64,000 bases of DNA, taken from the NCBI GenBank assembly GCA_009823505.1, contig VZQC01008082.1, forward strand, positions 835,247-899,246, in the 5' to 3' direction. How positions within the stretch are numbered: position 1 is the first letter of the stretch; every line of letters starts with the position of its first letter. The notes beneath the pieces are model-generated. The model was given only the letters and a program-made list of their open reading frames with translations, had not been told where the DNA came from and made no database searches. Source of the DNA: Rhizomys pruinosus. Taxonomy: Eukaryota > Chordata > Mammalia > Rodentia > Spalacidae. Both the position numbers and the translations under genes were made by a program. Positions 11,135 through 25,348 of this stretch are shown piece after piece.

Positions 11135-12620
11135 TACCTGCTAGGTGGAGCAGTGTCTCCATCCCCAGAATCTCCTGGTAGGTGGACAGATGTCTACCAT
11201 CCAGATCTCCTGGTAGGTGGAAGTGGATCTACTCATCAAGTCTCCTGGTAGGTGGAACAGTGCTACCATCTCAAGATCTCCTTAGTGGATAGTGTCTACA
11301 TCCACAGTCTCCTGGTAGGTGGAACAGTCTCTACCATCCCAGTCTCCATGCTAGGTGGAAGTAGGTCTACCATCCAGTCTCCTGGTAGGTGGACAGTGAG
11401 TATCTCACCATCCCAGTCTCCTGACTAGGTGGATCAGTGCTAAACCATCCCAGTCTCCTGGTAGGTGGGGAACAGATGTCTACCACTCCCAGTTCTCCTG
11501 CTAGGTGTACCAGTGTCTACCATCCAGTCTCCTCTAGGTGGACAAAGTGGTACTACCATCTCCAGTCTCCTGCTAGGTGGACAGTGGTACTACCATCCCA
11601 GGTCTCCTGCTAGGTGGACAGTGTCTACCTCCCAGTCTCCTGGTAGGATCGGACAGTGGTCTACCATCCCAGTCTCCTGGTAGGTGGACAGTGTCTACCA
11701 TCTTAGTCTCCTGGTAGGTGGACAGTGTCTACCATCCTAGTCTCCTGGTAGGTGGACAGTCTCTACCATCGTTCCTAGGTGGACATCCTACCCCAGTCCT
11801 GCTAGGTGGACAGTGTCTACCACTCTCCTCAGGTCAGTCCTACCACAGTCTCGTAGGTGGACAGTGTCTACCACTTAGTCTCCTGGTAGGTGGACAGTGT
11901 CTACCATCCCAGTCTCCTGGTAGGTGGACAGTGTCTACCATCCCAGTCTCCTGGTAGGTGGACAGTGTCTACCATCCAGTCTCTGTAGTCATCCTCCTCC
12001 AGTCCTGTAGGTGGACAGTGTCTACCATAGTCTTGTAGGTGCATCTCTATCCAGTCCGTAGGTGGACAGTCCCACGTCTCTTATGGACAGCACCATCTTA
12101 GTCTCCTGGTAGGTGGACAGTGTCTACCATCCCAGTCTCCTGGTAGGTGGACAGTGTCTACCACTAGCTCCTCTAGTGACAGTCTCTCCTCGTTCGTAGG
12201 TGGACAGTGTCTACCATCCCAGTCTCCTGGTAGGTGGACAGTGTCTACCATCCCAGTCTCCTGCAGGTGGACAGTGTCTACCATCCCAGTCTCCTGGTAG
12301 GTGGACAGTGTCTACCATCCCAGTCTCCTGGTAGGTGCAGTCCTCTTAGCATCCCAGTCTTCCTGCAAGTGGACAGTGGTCCTACCATATCCCAGTCTCC
12401 CTGGTAGGACATGACAGTCTCTAAACCCGATCCTAGTCTCACTGGTAAGGATGGAACAGTGGGTCTACAAAGTCTTCCATGCTAGGATGGACAGTCTACT
12501 ACCTAATCCCCAAGGTCTACCTGGATAGGTATGGACAGGATTGTTAACCAATCCAGTCTCCTAGGTAAGGATGGAACAGTGATCTACCACTCAGTCACCT
12601 CCTGGTAGGTGGACAGTCCA
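11135..12620 (+). repeat. Minisatellite, 34-bp unit
   Basis: The unit contains CTCCTGGTAGGTGGACAGTG followed by TCTACCATCCCAGT. Regular copies are seen at 11655-11760, 11880-11975, 12100-12160 and 12195-12330, with indel-ridden copies between. Confidence 0.92.
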
Positions 12621-13510
12621 TACATCCGCAGAGTTTCAATCACATCTGGAGTGGGAGAATGGAAGGGAAACGAGGTTCGTCATGACAGCTGCTGATACTG
12701 ACAAAACGTAAGATGCGTCTGGGCTAGGTCCACTAGGGACGGTGGCCCCATTCATCTCGGAGCCTACTGGAGTCCCAAGGAGATGCTCTTTCCAGTGCCA
12801 CTCTTAGATAATTAACGAATGGTACAGTGTCCTCTCCCTATTGCTTAACTTCGACCTCACCAAGTCTCCCCCTATGAGGATCCGCGAACTACTCACTTCT
12901 ACCATGCCCCATGTTTAACCTCTTTCTCTATGTTAGGTTAGGAACTTAGTAGGACTTTAATAGTGTTACCGTACACCAATGCGCATCACTATCCTGTGGT
13001 AAGGTCCCTCCATGACAAAGATGTAAGTTCTCCTCCAAAATCGCTCTGTAGCCTTCATACGATAAGGGACTAGGTTGGAACCAGTCCTACTACCGAGTGT
13101 ATAATCTCTGAATAGCTTAGGAAAACCAAGTTAATCCCTGAGTAAATGAAGGAGTGTGGAGAAAGTCGTCCTACCAAACTCTTTACTCACTCCTCTGGTA
13201 AGGGCGCTTCCTGGATAGAGTCCCAGGATCTAAGTATAGTCTAAGGCCACTGTCTCCTCCATATAAAGTCCCCCTGGTAGAGTAGGACAAGTGTCTACCA
13301 TCGGTCCAAGTTCCCCCTCCAGACACAACTACCCAATTGTCACTTTTGCCCATCCAGTCGCCTGGTCCATGTGTATGGGTTCGACTAGATGAACCATGAG
13401 TCTCTGAACAATTTAGCCTAGGACATCTGGACTTCGACAGTCCCATTCCTATGGTTAGAGCGTTGATGAGTACAGTCTCAAACTTGAACTATAATCCCCA
13501 GTCTCACTGC
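12621..13510 (+). repeat. Degenerate continuation of the 34-bp array, probable low-quality sequence
   Basis: Fragments of the unit (AGTGTCTACCAT, CTCCTGGTA, CAAGTCTCC) recur in otherwise random-looking sequence. This is best read as array decay or uncorrected long-read sequence; no gene is seen. Confidence 0.55.
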
Positions 13511-13780
13511 TGAAGCTTTTTATTCTGAAAATCACTTTATTTCTGCCTCATCTCCAACTACACTCATTCCAATCAAATGAAGACAGACTCTGATTCTGAA
13601 GTTTTTGGTCTGCACAGCCATGCTTATATACTCCTGCACTCCCCGGTCATAGGAGGCTGAAGCAGTAGGATCTCTAAGCAAAAAACAGAGTAATTAAGTA
13701 AATAGAATTTTGAATCTTTACAGCTTTTTTCTTTCTGATGTGCGTTTGGGGTGGGGGTGGTTAAGAATGGAATCCTCTTT

Positions 13781-14460
13781 GCGAATTCAAGGCCAGCCTG
13801 GTCTACAGAGTGAGTTCTAGGCCAGCTGGGGCTACAGGGAGACCCTGTCTCGAAAAGACAAAAAAAAAAAAAAAAGGAATCCAGAGACTGGTTTATCACT
13901 ACTAAGCTAAGCTATAGAACCTAGCCCAGATGTTTTAATTAATTAATTTTTTTGAGTGTTACTGTGCAGCCTGGCTGACCTGGAACTCTCTTTGTGGACT
14001 AGGCTGGCCTAGAACTCACAGAGATCTACCTGCCTCTATCTCACGGGTGCTGGGATTAAAGTTGTACGTCACCGCAGCCCACGTTTCCTTCCCTTAGCTG
14101 TGTGTTCCATGAGGACAGAGGACACCGCTGTTCAGCATTGTCTCAGTGGCTGATTTTATGGGAGAAAGGAACAGTCTGAGTGCCTGTCAGGGACACCAAG
14201 ATGGTGGGAGTGACGGAGCCCTTGAGCCCTGTCCAAGGAGGCTCTTGACTTAAATTGAAGTCTGCCTCCCTATGCTTTGGCCTACCAGACCTCCATGCCC
14301 TTTAATTTATTGTACTTATTTATTTATTTAGAGCCAATTTCCCCATATGTATACCTAGCTGTCCTAGAACTCACTGTGTATCTTGAACTTGAATACCTAG
14401 AGTGACTCTCCTGCCTCTCTGGAGTCCTAGGATTATAGGCGTCTTATACCGTACCCAGCA
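13781..14460. repeat. B1 fragments
   Basis: A forward 3' part of B1 at 13781-13876, reverse B1 at 13946-14083 and a diverged reverse B1 at 14322-14460. Confidence 0.7.
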
Positions 14461-15245
14461 ACTCATTGCCTTTTGATCCAGGTTCCTGTGTAGTTTCTGT
14501 GACCATGGGGTTGCTAGGGACTTCCTGACTTGACTCATATAGTGACTGTGTTGAAACAGCGTGTGGGAGTTAAAGTCGCCTGCCTCTTGCCACATGGACA
14601 TCAGAAGACCCACTGGAAACCAGGACCCTAACTTGTACTTCTGTGGACTTTCCTCTCACCATCTTGCCACATCTAAGTCCCCTGTGATCTTACATCTTGG
14701 GGGTAGAACTGTAGCCTGCATTGATGGAAAGCTTTTGTTTAGAACTGTAACCTCCTTTTGAGTTGGGAAATTCTTAATTCTTTCACCGTTAGTTCCATGG
14801 GCCAGGGTAAGTGGCCATGTTCTCTTGCTTCCCAGGTGTACAGGGACTCAGGCCAGAGTTGGACCCACACCTGTTGATACCTGCTCTCTCTGTTCACTTG
14901 ATATGCCTAGAAATTCTAAGCTACAAGACACTCCAGAAGAGCTTTAACATTCTTCTGACTCCTTGCTGTGTTCACTTTTTTTACTCAGTGAGCGATTAGG
15001 TACACATACAAGCAGGCACTTTCTGGGTGCCTCTTCTGCTCCCAGGCCAGCACAGCCTCCTTCTTGGACTGTCACATTTTCCACTTAGTTGATGCTAGTA
15101 TATCTTTCCTGAGAAGCAAATCGGCTCTACCAACTAAGTGCCGGGAAAACCTGGTCAGGGTGCCAAGCCTGATGAGCCAAGGAGAGGTGGATATCTGGGG
15201 TTGGCCCACAAGGCCAGTGTTCTTAGATTTTTGCTTTATTTTAAT
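14461..15245 (+). other. Rnf121 intron without recognisable elements
   Basis: No SINE, RNA gene or supported exon is recognised. Confidence 0.4.
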
Positions 15246-15624
15246 TTTTTTTTTTTTTTTTTTTTCTTTTGTCTCTTTCGAGACAGGGTCCTCCCTGTCC
15301 TGGAACTCACTCTGTAGAACAGGCTGGCCTTGAACTCACAAAGATCCGCCTGCCTCTGCCTCCCAAGTGCTAGGATTAAAGGCATGTGCCACCACACTCA
15401 GCTAAAATATTTTTTTATTTATTTTTGTGTATGAGTGTACTGTCTTCATGTAGGTTTGTGCACCCGTGTCATGCAATGCCACGGAGGTCAGAAGAGGGCG
15501 TCAGATTCCCCTGGAACTGGAGTTAAAGACGGTTCTCAGCCGCCATCTGGGTGCTGGGGATCGAACCCAGGTCCTCTACAAGAGCAGTCAGTGCTCTTAA
15601 CCGCTAGGCCATCTCTCCAGCCCC
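15246..15624 (-). repeat. B1 (15246-15403) and B2 (15404-15624), both reverse
   Basis: T-run and GAGACAGGGTCCTCC at the B1 tail. The B2 head is GGCCATCTCTCCAGCCCC. The B1 start directly abuts the B2 tail, unlike the composite, where the B1 start meets the B2 head. Confidence 0.85.
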
Positions 15625-15837
15625 AGATTTTAGCTTTTAAGAATTGCAGTTTGTGAACCTGATAAGTCTGGGCCCTGCGTCTGACTCCAGGTGACTTTCT
15701 CAGTTGCTTTTTTGCGCTCGGTAAGTAATCAGAAGCTCTTGGATAACGTGGCAGGCGCGGTGCTGCTCTTCTGCAGCAACTGTCGATGGATCGAGCACCG
15801 GGCCTGATTGCACATTCTTGAAAATGAGAAATTCTGA

Positions 15838-17150
15838 CGGGTCTGGAGAGATGGCTCAGCAGTTAAGAGTGGGTACCACCCTCACAAAGGACCTGAGTTC
15901 AGTTCCTAGCATCCTCATCAGGCAGCTTACAACTACCTGTAACTCCAACTCTGGGGGATTAGGTGCCCTCTTCTGGACGCCATAGGCACTTGCATTCACA
16001 CATGTACCCGCCCCCATAGACACATAATTAAGAATGAAAATAAGGTGGGTGACAAAAAGGAAAATAAGATTGGTGTGCACACCTTTAATCCCAGCACTCA
16101 GGAGGCACAGGCAAGTAGGACGTCTGTGAGTTCTGAGGCAGCCTGGTCTATGTAGTGAGTTCTAGGACTTCCAGGGTTATATAGTGAGAAACTGTATCTC
16201 AAAAAACAGCTGGGCATTCTCGTGAACATTCTGTTTAACATGACTGAATTTGGGGGGCTGGAGAGATGGCTCAGCTGTTAAGAGCACTGGCTGCTCTTAC
16301 GGAGGATCTGAGTTTGATTTCCAGCACCCACATGGTGGGCAACAACCATCCATTACTCCATTTCCAAGAGATCTGACATCTTCTTCTGACACTTACACAC
16401 ATGGAGGCAATACACACATACAAATAAAAGTAATAAATAATTTTTTTTTAAAGATTACTTAATTTGGCCGGGCATGGTGACGTGCGCTTTTAATCCTAGC
16501 ACTCCGGGAGGCAGAAGCAGGCAGGTTTCTGAGTTTAAGGCCAGCCTGGTCTACATAGTGAGTTCCAGGACAGCTATGGCTACAGGGAGACCCTGTCTCA
16601 AAAAGACCAAAAAGAGAAAAAAAAAAATTACTGAATTTGTATTTTTTGGGGGGGTATTTTCAAGACAGTCTCCCTGTAGCCCCAGCTGTCCTGGGACTCA
16701 CTATGTAGACCAGGCTGGCCTTGAACTCCCAGAGACTCCCCTGCCTCTGCCTCTGCCTCTGCCTCCCCAGTGATAGGATTAAAGGTGTGCGCCATCATGC
16801 CCAGCCTGGGGCATGATTAAAAAAATTTTTTTAATTTATTTTTTTATGTGTATGAGTGTACTGACTGCATGTAGGTTGGTGCACCTGTGTCGCGTAATGC
16901 TCCGGAGGTCAGAAGAGGGCATTGGATTCTCCTGGAACTGGAGTTAAAGACGATTCTTAGTTGCCATATGGGTGCTGGGAATCAAACCCGGGTCCTCTGC
17001 AAGAGCAGTCAGCACTCTTAACCACTGAGCCATCTCTCCAGCCCTTGAATTTGTACATTTTAAAATCATTAAGGGGCTAAGGATATGGCCCACTTGTAGA
17101 AGAACCCTTGTATAGCATGTGTGTTTCCTTGGGTTCAATCCCCAGAATCC
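15838..17150. repeat. Dense SINE cluster (B2, B1, ID-like)
   Basis: Forward B2 at 15838-16068 and 16256-16450; forward B1 at 16069-16208 and 16467-16628; reverse B1 at 16645-16806; reverse B2 at 16815-17044; forward ID-like element at 17072-17150. Confidence 0.75.
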
Positions 17151-17454
17151 CCCAGGCCCCCTCAGAAGATTATGATGGCCTAGTTTTCTTTGAAAGAAAA
17201 GGCAAAAACAGAAAACAATTGATCTTATAAAACTTTACCCTCAAATTTGAAGTTGTTTTCTTTGGTGGAGGAGTGCACTTAGAGACTGCAAGCAGCAAGG
17301 AAAAGCTTTCTGGAGATTTGAGCATGGACTTGGTCATCCTAACCACGGGGACAGATAACTTTAAGTCCTAACAATGTGCTTCCTCCTGCTTTTTCTTTGC
17401 AGTTTGAGTTCTTCTCTACATACGGCATCACTAGTCCTGTACGTCCAATTATAT

Positions 17455-18426
17455 TTTGTTTGTTTGCTGAGACAGGGTCTTATTGTGGCCGAGGCTGGGG
17501 TTGCACTTGCTGCGGAGTACAGGATGACTTCAAACTTCTGATCCTCCTGCCTCTACCTCCCCATGCCAGGATTACAGGCGTGTAGCACTTCTCTTGTTTC
17601 TATTTAGTGCTGGGGATCAAAATCAGGGCTTCTTGCATGCGAGGCAAGCTCTCTACCAACTTACCTACATCCTTAGCCCTGTACATCTAGGGATATATCC
17701 TGCATTTAGTACTTAGTGTTATATCTGGAACAGGAGTTGGCCGTTTACTACTACCTCATTTAAATTAATTTTTACAAGTATGGATATAAAACAGGGCATG
17801 GTGGTATTGATTGTAATTCTAGGACTCCAGAAGGTCCTTGTGTTCAAGGCCAACCTGGACTGTGTGGTGAGAACCTGTCTCAAAAACAAAGCAAGCTGGG
17901 TGTTGGTGGCACATATCTTTAATCCCCGCACTTGGGAGGCAGAGAAAGGCAGTTCTCTGAGTTCAAAGCCAGCCTGGTCTGCGTAGTGAATTCCAGGACA
18001 GCTGGAGTTACAGGGAGACCTTGTCTCAAAAAGACAGAATATAAATCAAAAATCCCCCCCAAAACCCCCAAAGGAATGGCTGTATAGTATATTTTTTATT
18101 TTTAGTAAATATAGAACTTCCTTTTTAAGTTTTTTGATTCTTTTGGGTTGTTTTGTTTTGTCTTTTTCTTTTTGAGACAGGGTCTCCCTGTAGGCCCGGC
18201 TGGCCTGGAACTCACTATGTTGACCAGGCTGGCCTAGAACTCACAGAGATCCGCCTGTCTCTGCCTCCTGAGGGCAGGAATTAAAGGTATGCACCACCTT
18301 GCCCAGCTTTGTTTGGGGTTTTTGAGACAGGATCTTGCTGTGTAGTCCAGGCTGGGCTACAACTTACTATACTCCTGTCTCAATCCCCCAAGAGCTGTGA
18401 TTACAGTTACATGCTATCACACCTTG
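17455..18426. repeat. B4 and B1 cluster
   Basis: A reverse B4 (a B1-like part plus an ID-like part ending CTACCAACTTACCTAC) at 17455-17683. Forward B1 at 17790-17890 and 17893-18048. Reverse B1 at 18150-18309 and 18313-18426. Confidence 0.7.
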
Positions 18427-18679
18427 TGCTATTATAACCATTTTTATGTGTCCCATTTTGTGTATTAACCATACTCACAGGGCTGTGCACCTGTTACCTG
18501 TCTGGCCCAACATCTCTCATCATCCCAAACAAACTACCCATCAAGCAATGATTTCTTACTACTTTTTCCAGCCAGCCCTTTATGTTTAATTTACTTCCTG
18601 TCTCTTTGAATCTTCCTGGTGTAGATAGTTCAGGTTGAGTGGAGTCATAAAATATTTGTCTTTTGGCATCTGTCTTTGT

Positions 18680-18681
<2 letters not shown>

Positions 18682-18720
<39 letters not shown>

Positions 18721-18872
18721 GTCTTTTCGAGACAGGGTCTCCGTGTAGCCCCAGCTGTCCTGGAACTCGCTCTATAGGCCAGGCTGTCCTGGAACTCGCT
18801 CTATAGGCCCATCTTTGAACTCACAAAGATCCGCCTGCTAGAATTAAAGGTGTGCGCCACCACGCCCGGCTA
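18682..18872 (-). repeat. B1 SINE, reverse, with long T-run and internal duplication
   Basis: A T-run at about 18682-18719. The segment CTGTCCTGGAACTCGCTCTA is present twice in a row, and part of the 5' half is missing. Confidence 0.8.
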
Positions 18873-19685
18873 TGTCTTTGTAGTTTTCAAAACTCATCAA
18901 TATGTAGCATGTATTAGCCCATCTTCTCTTTTTGTGGCTGTTCTGTTGTGTATGTGCCACATCATCGAGTCACACACGGCACTGCTGTACGTGACGTCAC
19001 TACATATTTTCTTTCCGTTCTGTGGAACGATTGCACTTTTACATTGTTGTAAAATAATGCCACTATGAACTCTGATGTTCAGATGTGGGTTTAGTCTTTG
19101 TTTTCACTGTGGGATACATAACTAGGAATGGGAAAGATCATATAATTCTTTTTAACATTTTGAAGAAACACAGAAGTCTTTGCTTCTTCAATTAAGAACA
19201 ATCCAAGAAAAAAAAAAAAAAACCACAAGGCTTTAAAAAAAAAGACTTAAATTTCTTACAGTGAAACCTAATGGGTTACAGGATGAAACTGTCTGGAACA
19301 TCCTGCCACGTCGTCCACAGGGATTGAACCTCTTCTGCTGTTATCTCAAATATCTCCAAACCACCATCACACTTGACTTTTCACTTTGAATGTTGGCCAG
19401 TGATGTCTGTCTGATTAGAGCCATAGTCTGATGACGAGTGGCTCGTGGGCATAGTTCCCGTTTCTCAGCTTTGAGTCCTCCTTCCGTTTCCTCTGTCCTG
19501 GAGCTGACCAGCTTACTGTTTGGGTCCTGCTGTAACTTCCCTCCCTGCACTGGCCCAGCAAAGATGAGCTTCATTTACATCACAGCGGGAATCCCGCACC
19601 CCTGCCACTTTGCCTCCTCTCCAGAGGTCCCCACCCTCATCCTCCCTGTCTCAGCTTTCCCGCCTCCTCTCCTGCTTTCTTCTAG
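18873..19685 (+). other. Rnf121 intron, no SINE
   Basis: Nothing recognised apart from short A-runs near 19209 and 19235. It marks the left edge of a long SINE-free interval. Confidence 0.4.
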
Positions 19686-21999
<2,314 letters not shown>

Positions 22000-23185
22000 T
22001 CAGGAAGTGCATCTGCAGAACCCACCCCACCTGCCATGGACCTCAGGGCACTCCTCGCTGCCTGCGAAGACCTGGGTGGGAAAGACTCAAAGGGGCGCCT
22101 GGGCCACTCAGGACCTCTCCAACTTTGTCTGGGTTGGGGAGGGAAATGATTGAGAACCAGCCAGTGGGGCTGTCGGCAGTGGGGGGCTTTTTAAAAGAAA
22201 ATTATTTTGATGAATATATTTAAAAACCTTTTTTATTATGGAGCATAGGAGGTGGGCCTCCAGGCCTTACCCACCTTGAGCAGCTTGGGGGCAGAGAGAA
22301 GGCTCCACCATGTGTTTGGAGCCTTCTCTCTGCTGGAAAGCAGTGGAGGGTTGTCAGGTGGCTGTGCACCTCAGCCCGCCCATTCCCCTTTCTGCCCCTC
22401 TGCAGGGCTCAAGCCTGGTGCCACAGATGAGCACTGTGAAGGCTCTTCCCTCCTGCTCTGTGTAGGATAGAAGATGGCTGTTGTGTGTAACTTTGTCCCT
22501 CTTGGGAACTAAAGGCTCAGTGTGCCAAGTTGAACCTCATCAATGACTTTTCCAATTAGGGAAGGCCTGTGGCCTTAAAATTCCCCAACAGTGTGTTTTG
22601 GGACAACTGGAAGAGTAAGGGGTGTGGATAACTGCCCTGAGCAGGGCTGTTCCAGGCTGGACTAGAAGGCATTGTATATACCTGGGCTCTGGAGGCTGCT
22701 CTGGGCAGCAGTGACTGCTGCAGCCTTTTGTGCAAGTGGGCCCTTCAGCCTGGAAGTGGTGGCATGTGCCAAAGGCTACTCTGCACATCACTTCCTGAAA
22801 GTCTGAGTGTGTATGCTTGTATCTACACGTAGCAGAAACACTAACAGATGTTGGTTCCTACCAGTCATCAGGCAGTATGGCCTTGAAGCCAGCAGGAGAT
22901 TCCCTGTGCAGGGAATTCCCTGCATGGGTTTGGTTCTTTGTGGGCCCTTCCCGGCCTGACAGTAGAACAGTGGATGGGTAGGAAGGGTAAAGCCTGGGTG
23001 AATTTGGGCTCTGAAAAGGTTTCTGGGCAGGCCTAGCCTTCATCCTAGGAGTTTGGGGAAGTGGGAGGGCATTGTGGGCCTACAGCGCTGGGTTCTAGAG
23101 AACTGTGGCCGAGCTTCCTGGGGCAGCAAGACCCAAACAGGATCTAGTCACTCTGTCTGAATAAAGCTCCACGAGCTGGGCTGCA
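22000..23185 (+). other. Rnf121: Rnf121 3' untranslated region
   Basis: This non-coding stretch follows the Rnf121 stop and contains no SINE. The first canonical AATAAA well downstream is at 23160-23165, so a transcript end near 23180 is inferred; the cleavage site itself is not visible. Confidence 0.6.
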
Positions 23186-23526
23186 AAGCTGAACATCCAT
23201 CTGCTTTTTGTTTTGCCACCTCTTTCCTGCCCGCTCCTCCACCTGCTGGGGCCTGGACCTGCGGTACCTTACCATTTCCCTCCCACGGAAATGCCTGCTT
23301 CCTATCCTGCGGCACTGGGGGCCCTTTCAAACCAAGGTGACTCTGTCCTCACTGCCTGAGATCAGCACCCTCCCACCACCTGCCACTCTCAACCTCAGCT
23401 TCTCCAGCCTGGCTGGGACTTCCTATGGCACCCCACTTCCTAGGTCACCTGTGGGTCCATCCTCAGGGGAATCAGAGCTAGTCAAAGCCCAGAGATGACT
23501 CCCTTCACTTTGGGCTCTCCACCTTA

Positions 23527-23548
23527 CACACACACACACACGCACGCA

Positions 23549-23579
<31 letters not shown>

Positions 23580-23584
23580 GCGCA
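23527..23584. repeat. (CA)n microsatellite with CG interruptions
   Basis: Alternating CA with a few CG steps; a potential Z-DNA-forming tract. Confidence 0.9.
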
Positions 23585-24405
23585 AGGCTGTGTTCTTGAT
23601 TAACAGTCTCTGCAACCTCTCAGGCCCACTTTTCCTAGAAGCCTAGCTCATCTCTGCACCCATGCCCACCCCTGTGGACCATCTCAACCCTGGGGTGGAC
23701 TCACCTCTGGACCTAGTTCTTGGAGATCTGGTTTCTGAGGGAATTTTGTTCTGCATCTACAGGCAGGACGTAGGTGGAGTGGTCAGAACAGAGATGCAAG
23801 TCACACTGAGACACGGCTTTTAGTCACCTGCATCTGGGTCGGGTTTGGCGTCTCTGCCCCTGATGCAGCCTCCAAGCTCCATCTCCCTGGCTTTGTTACC
23901 AGCTGTCCCCTGTGACTGCAGGCATCAGGAGCAGCCTTGGCTCTTGTCTACACTTTCTGTGTGCACACACAGAATCCCCAGCACTGGTCTTTGTCTCCGG
24001 AGCTCCCAAGTACAACACGGCGGGGCTAGGTTCAGATTTTAGCTGACCCTAGTTTTGCCGCTGCCACAGGTCAGCCCCAAGTGTGGAGCCAGTGCTGGGG
24101 AAGTGTCTTCCTGGCCATTTAGGGTCAACACTCCTCAGCTCCGCTGGGAGAGTTCTGCAGACCAAGCAGAAGTGGCTCTGTCTGCTGTGGTGAGGTATTT
24201 GAGGCCACACTGATCCTTGGAGCTCCCAGAAGCCTTTCAGGACTTGAGAGCCAGGTAGGGAGATCTAAACTAGTGAACCTACACTTGTTAGGCCACCCTG
24301 GATTTCCGAGACAGACCACTGAGTGAAGGTATGGGGGTATGCCTGTGGGCAAGGGGAGTAAGAGACACGGGGTGGGGGCGCTGTGGGGGGGAGGTGGTGT
24401 CAAAT

Positions 24406-24558
24406 GACAGCTGGCTGGGGGAAGTGGGAGTCTGAGAAAAGCCGATGTTGATGGGCTAGTGTGGCACTAGGACTGGAAAAGTCAGTAGTAAAATTTGGGG
24501 TATGTAGGAACACAGTGACTCAGTTTGGGGTGCCTAGTACCTAGGTGAGGGAAGCAAA
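24406..24558 (+). repeat. Local duplicated segment, copy A (upstream of Il18bp)
   Basis: It shares collinear blocks with 25084-25229: GACAG..CTGGGGGAAGTGG, GATGTTGATGGGC, TTTGGGGTA and GGAAGCAAAG, with substitutions and indels between them. It resembles no SINE in the window. It is read as an old local duplication flanking the Il18bp promoter. Confidence 0.6.
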
Positions 24559-24750
24559 GTGGGCTGTGAAGGACTGAGGAACACCAGTTCTGACTCCTGG
24601 CCTAACACAAGTGGCCTGCGAAAGCCTGGATCTAGCTTAGACCTTGGTGACCATGGGGAGTGGGCTGGACAGCCCATCCCTGCGGTTGTCTGGAGAGTAG
24701 GCTTGGGAGTTCTGTCCACCGTGAGCATTGGCCCAAGGGGCAGAGCAGCC

Positions 24751-24799
24751 TGATTGGGAAAAAGTGAAAGTGAAATTGTGATTGGGAGCATTCCCAGAA
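24751..24799 (+). promoter_or_regulatory. Candidate Il18bp interferon-responsive promoter (IRF/ISRE, GAS, CCAAT)
   Basis: Within 50 bases are an inverted CCAAT box (ATTGG at 24753), an IRF/ISRE-type element AAAGTGAAAGTGAAATT (about 24761-24777), a second inverted CCAAT (24781) and a perfect GAS palindrome TTCCCAGAA (24791-24799). A strong donor lies 88 bases downstream (24886/24887). Human IL18BP is known to be induced by interferon gamma through IRF-1, STAT1 and C/EBP beta, which fits this cluster. Binding is inferred. Confidence 0.65.
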
Positions 24800-24824
24800 G
24801 TTGACGACAGTCCTTTTTGACAGT

Positions 24825-24886
24825 CCGCCTTTCCTAGAATCAGCTCTGTCAGCACGGAGAGCGCTGCTTCCCTCTGTGACTCCCAG
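24825..24886 (+). other. Il18bp: Candidate Il18bp 5' untranslated exon
   Basis: The sequence GACTCCCAG|GTAAGT gives a near-consensus donor at 24887, just downstream of the IRF/GAS cluster. The exon start is not visible, so 24825 is only a guess from promoter spacing. It would splice to an acceptor before the ATG at 25327. Confidence 0.45.
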
Positions 24887-25083
24887 GTAAGTCCACTGCC
24901 CCTCTGCCTTGGCCCCCAAACAGCAGGAAGGCTGGACTGGGAATCATTAATTTAACTATGAAGAGCTGGGATGAGAAGCAATACTCCTGAGCAGTGTCTG
25001 CTGGGCGCGGCATGTGCTGGAAGCCTGTCCTCTGGCTCAAAAGATTCAGTGGGGATCTCGGGCATGAGGGGGGCAGCATTGGT

Positions 25084-25229
25084 GACAGAGCTAGCTGGGG
25101 GAAGTGGGGAGCGGGCAAAGGCCAGGATGTTGATGGGCCTGTAAGCCACTGAGTTTAGAAAGGTCACAGATTCAATTTGGGGTACCTAGCAACATTGTCC
25201 CCCTGAACACTGCTATGACTGGAGGAAGC
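25084..25229 (+). repeat. Local duplicated segment, copy B (between Il18bp 5' exon and ATG exon)
   Basis: Counterpart of 24406-24558 in the same order and orientation (CTAGCTGGGGGAAGTGG, GATGTTGATGGGCC, ATTTGGGGTACCTAG, GGAAGCAAAG). It lies about 100 bases upstream of the exon that carries the start codon. Confidence 0.6.
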
Positions 25230-25270
25230 AAAGGCTTCTAACAGTGGCTGACCTTTACTGACCTCCCCCA

Positions 25271-25276
25271 TATAAA
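25271..25276 (+). promoter_or_regulatory. TATA-like box ahead of Il18bp ATG exon
   Basis: TATAAA (in CCATATAAAGTC) sits 51 bases upstream of the initiation codon at 25327, a spacing suited to a second, proximal start site. It may equally be chance within a spliced leader. Confidence 0.35.
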
Positions 25277-25326
25277 GTCACAGATAAGAGCCAGACTTGA
25301 CAGCTCCTGACACAAACATCACGACC

Positions 25327-25348
25327 ATGAGACCAAACTGGACAGCAG
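25327..25348 (+). CDS. Il18bp: Il18bp first coding exon
   Basis: ATG AGA CCA AAC TGG ACA GCA G, then donor GTGGGA. It encodes MRPNWTA plus one base. The upstream in-frame position equivalent to the human first Met is ACG, so this is the first usable ATG. Confidence 0.88.

Larger units (their letters stand above)
23186..24750. other. Rnf121-Il18bp intergenic region
   Basis: No coding sequence is supported and no SINE is recognised. It holds the (CA)n tract at 23527-23584 and the first copy of a locally duplicated segment (24406-24558). Distal Il18bp regulatory sequence may lie here, but I cannot show it. Confidence 0.45.

Noticed and set aside
11465..12284. Possible CRISPR-like or coding array
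   Set aside because: The spacing is head-to-tail without unique spacers, and the context is a mammalian intron; it is a minisatellite.
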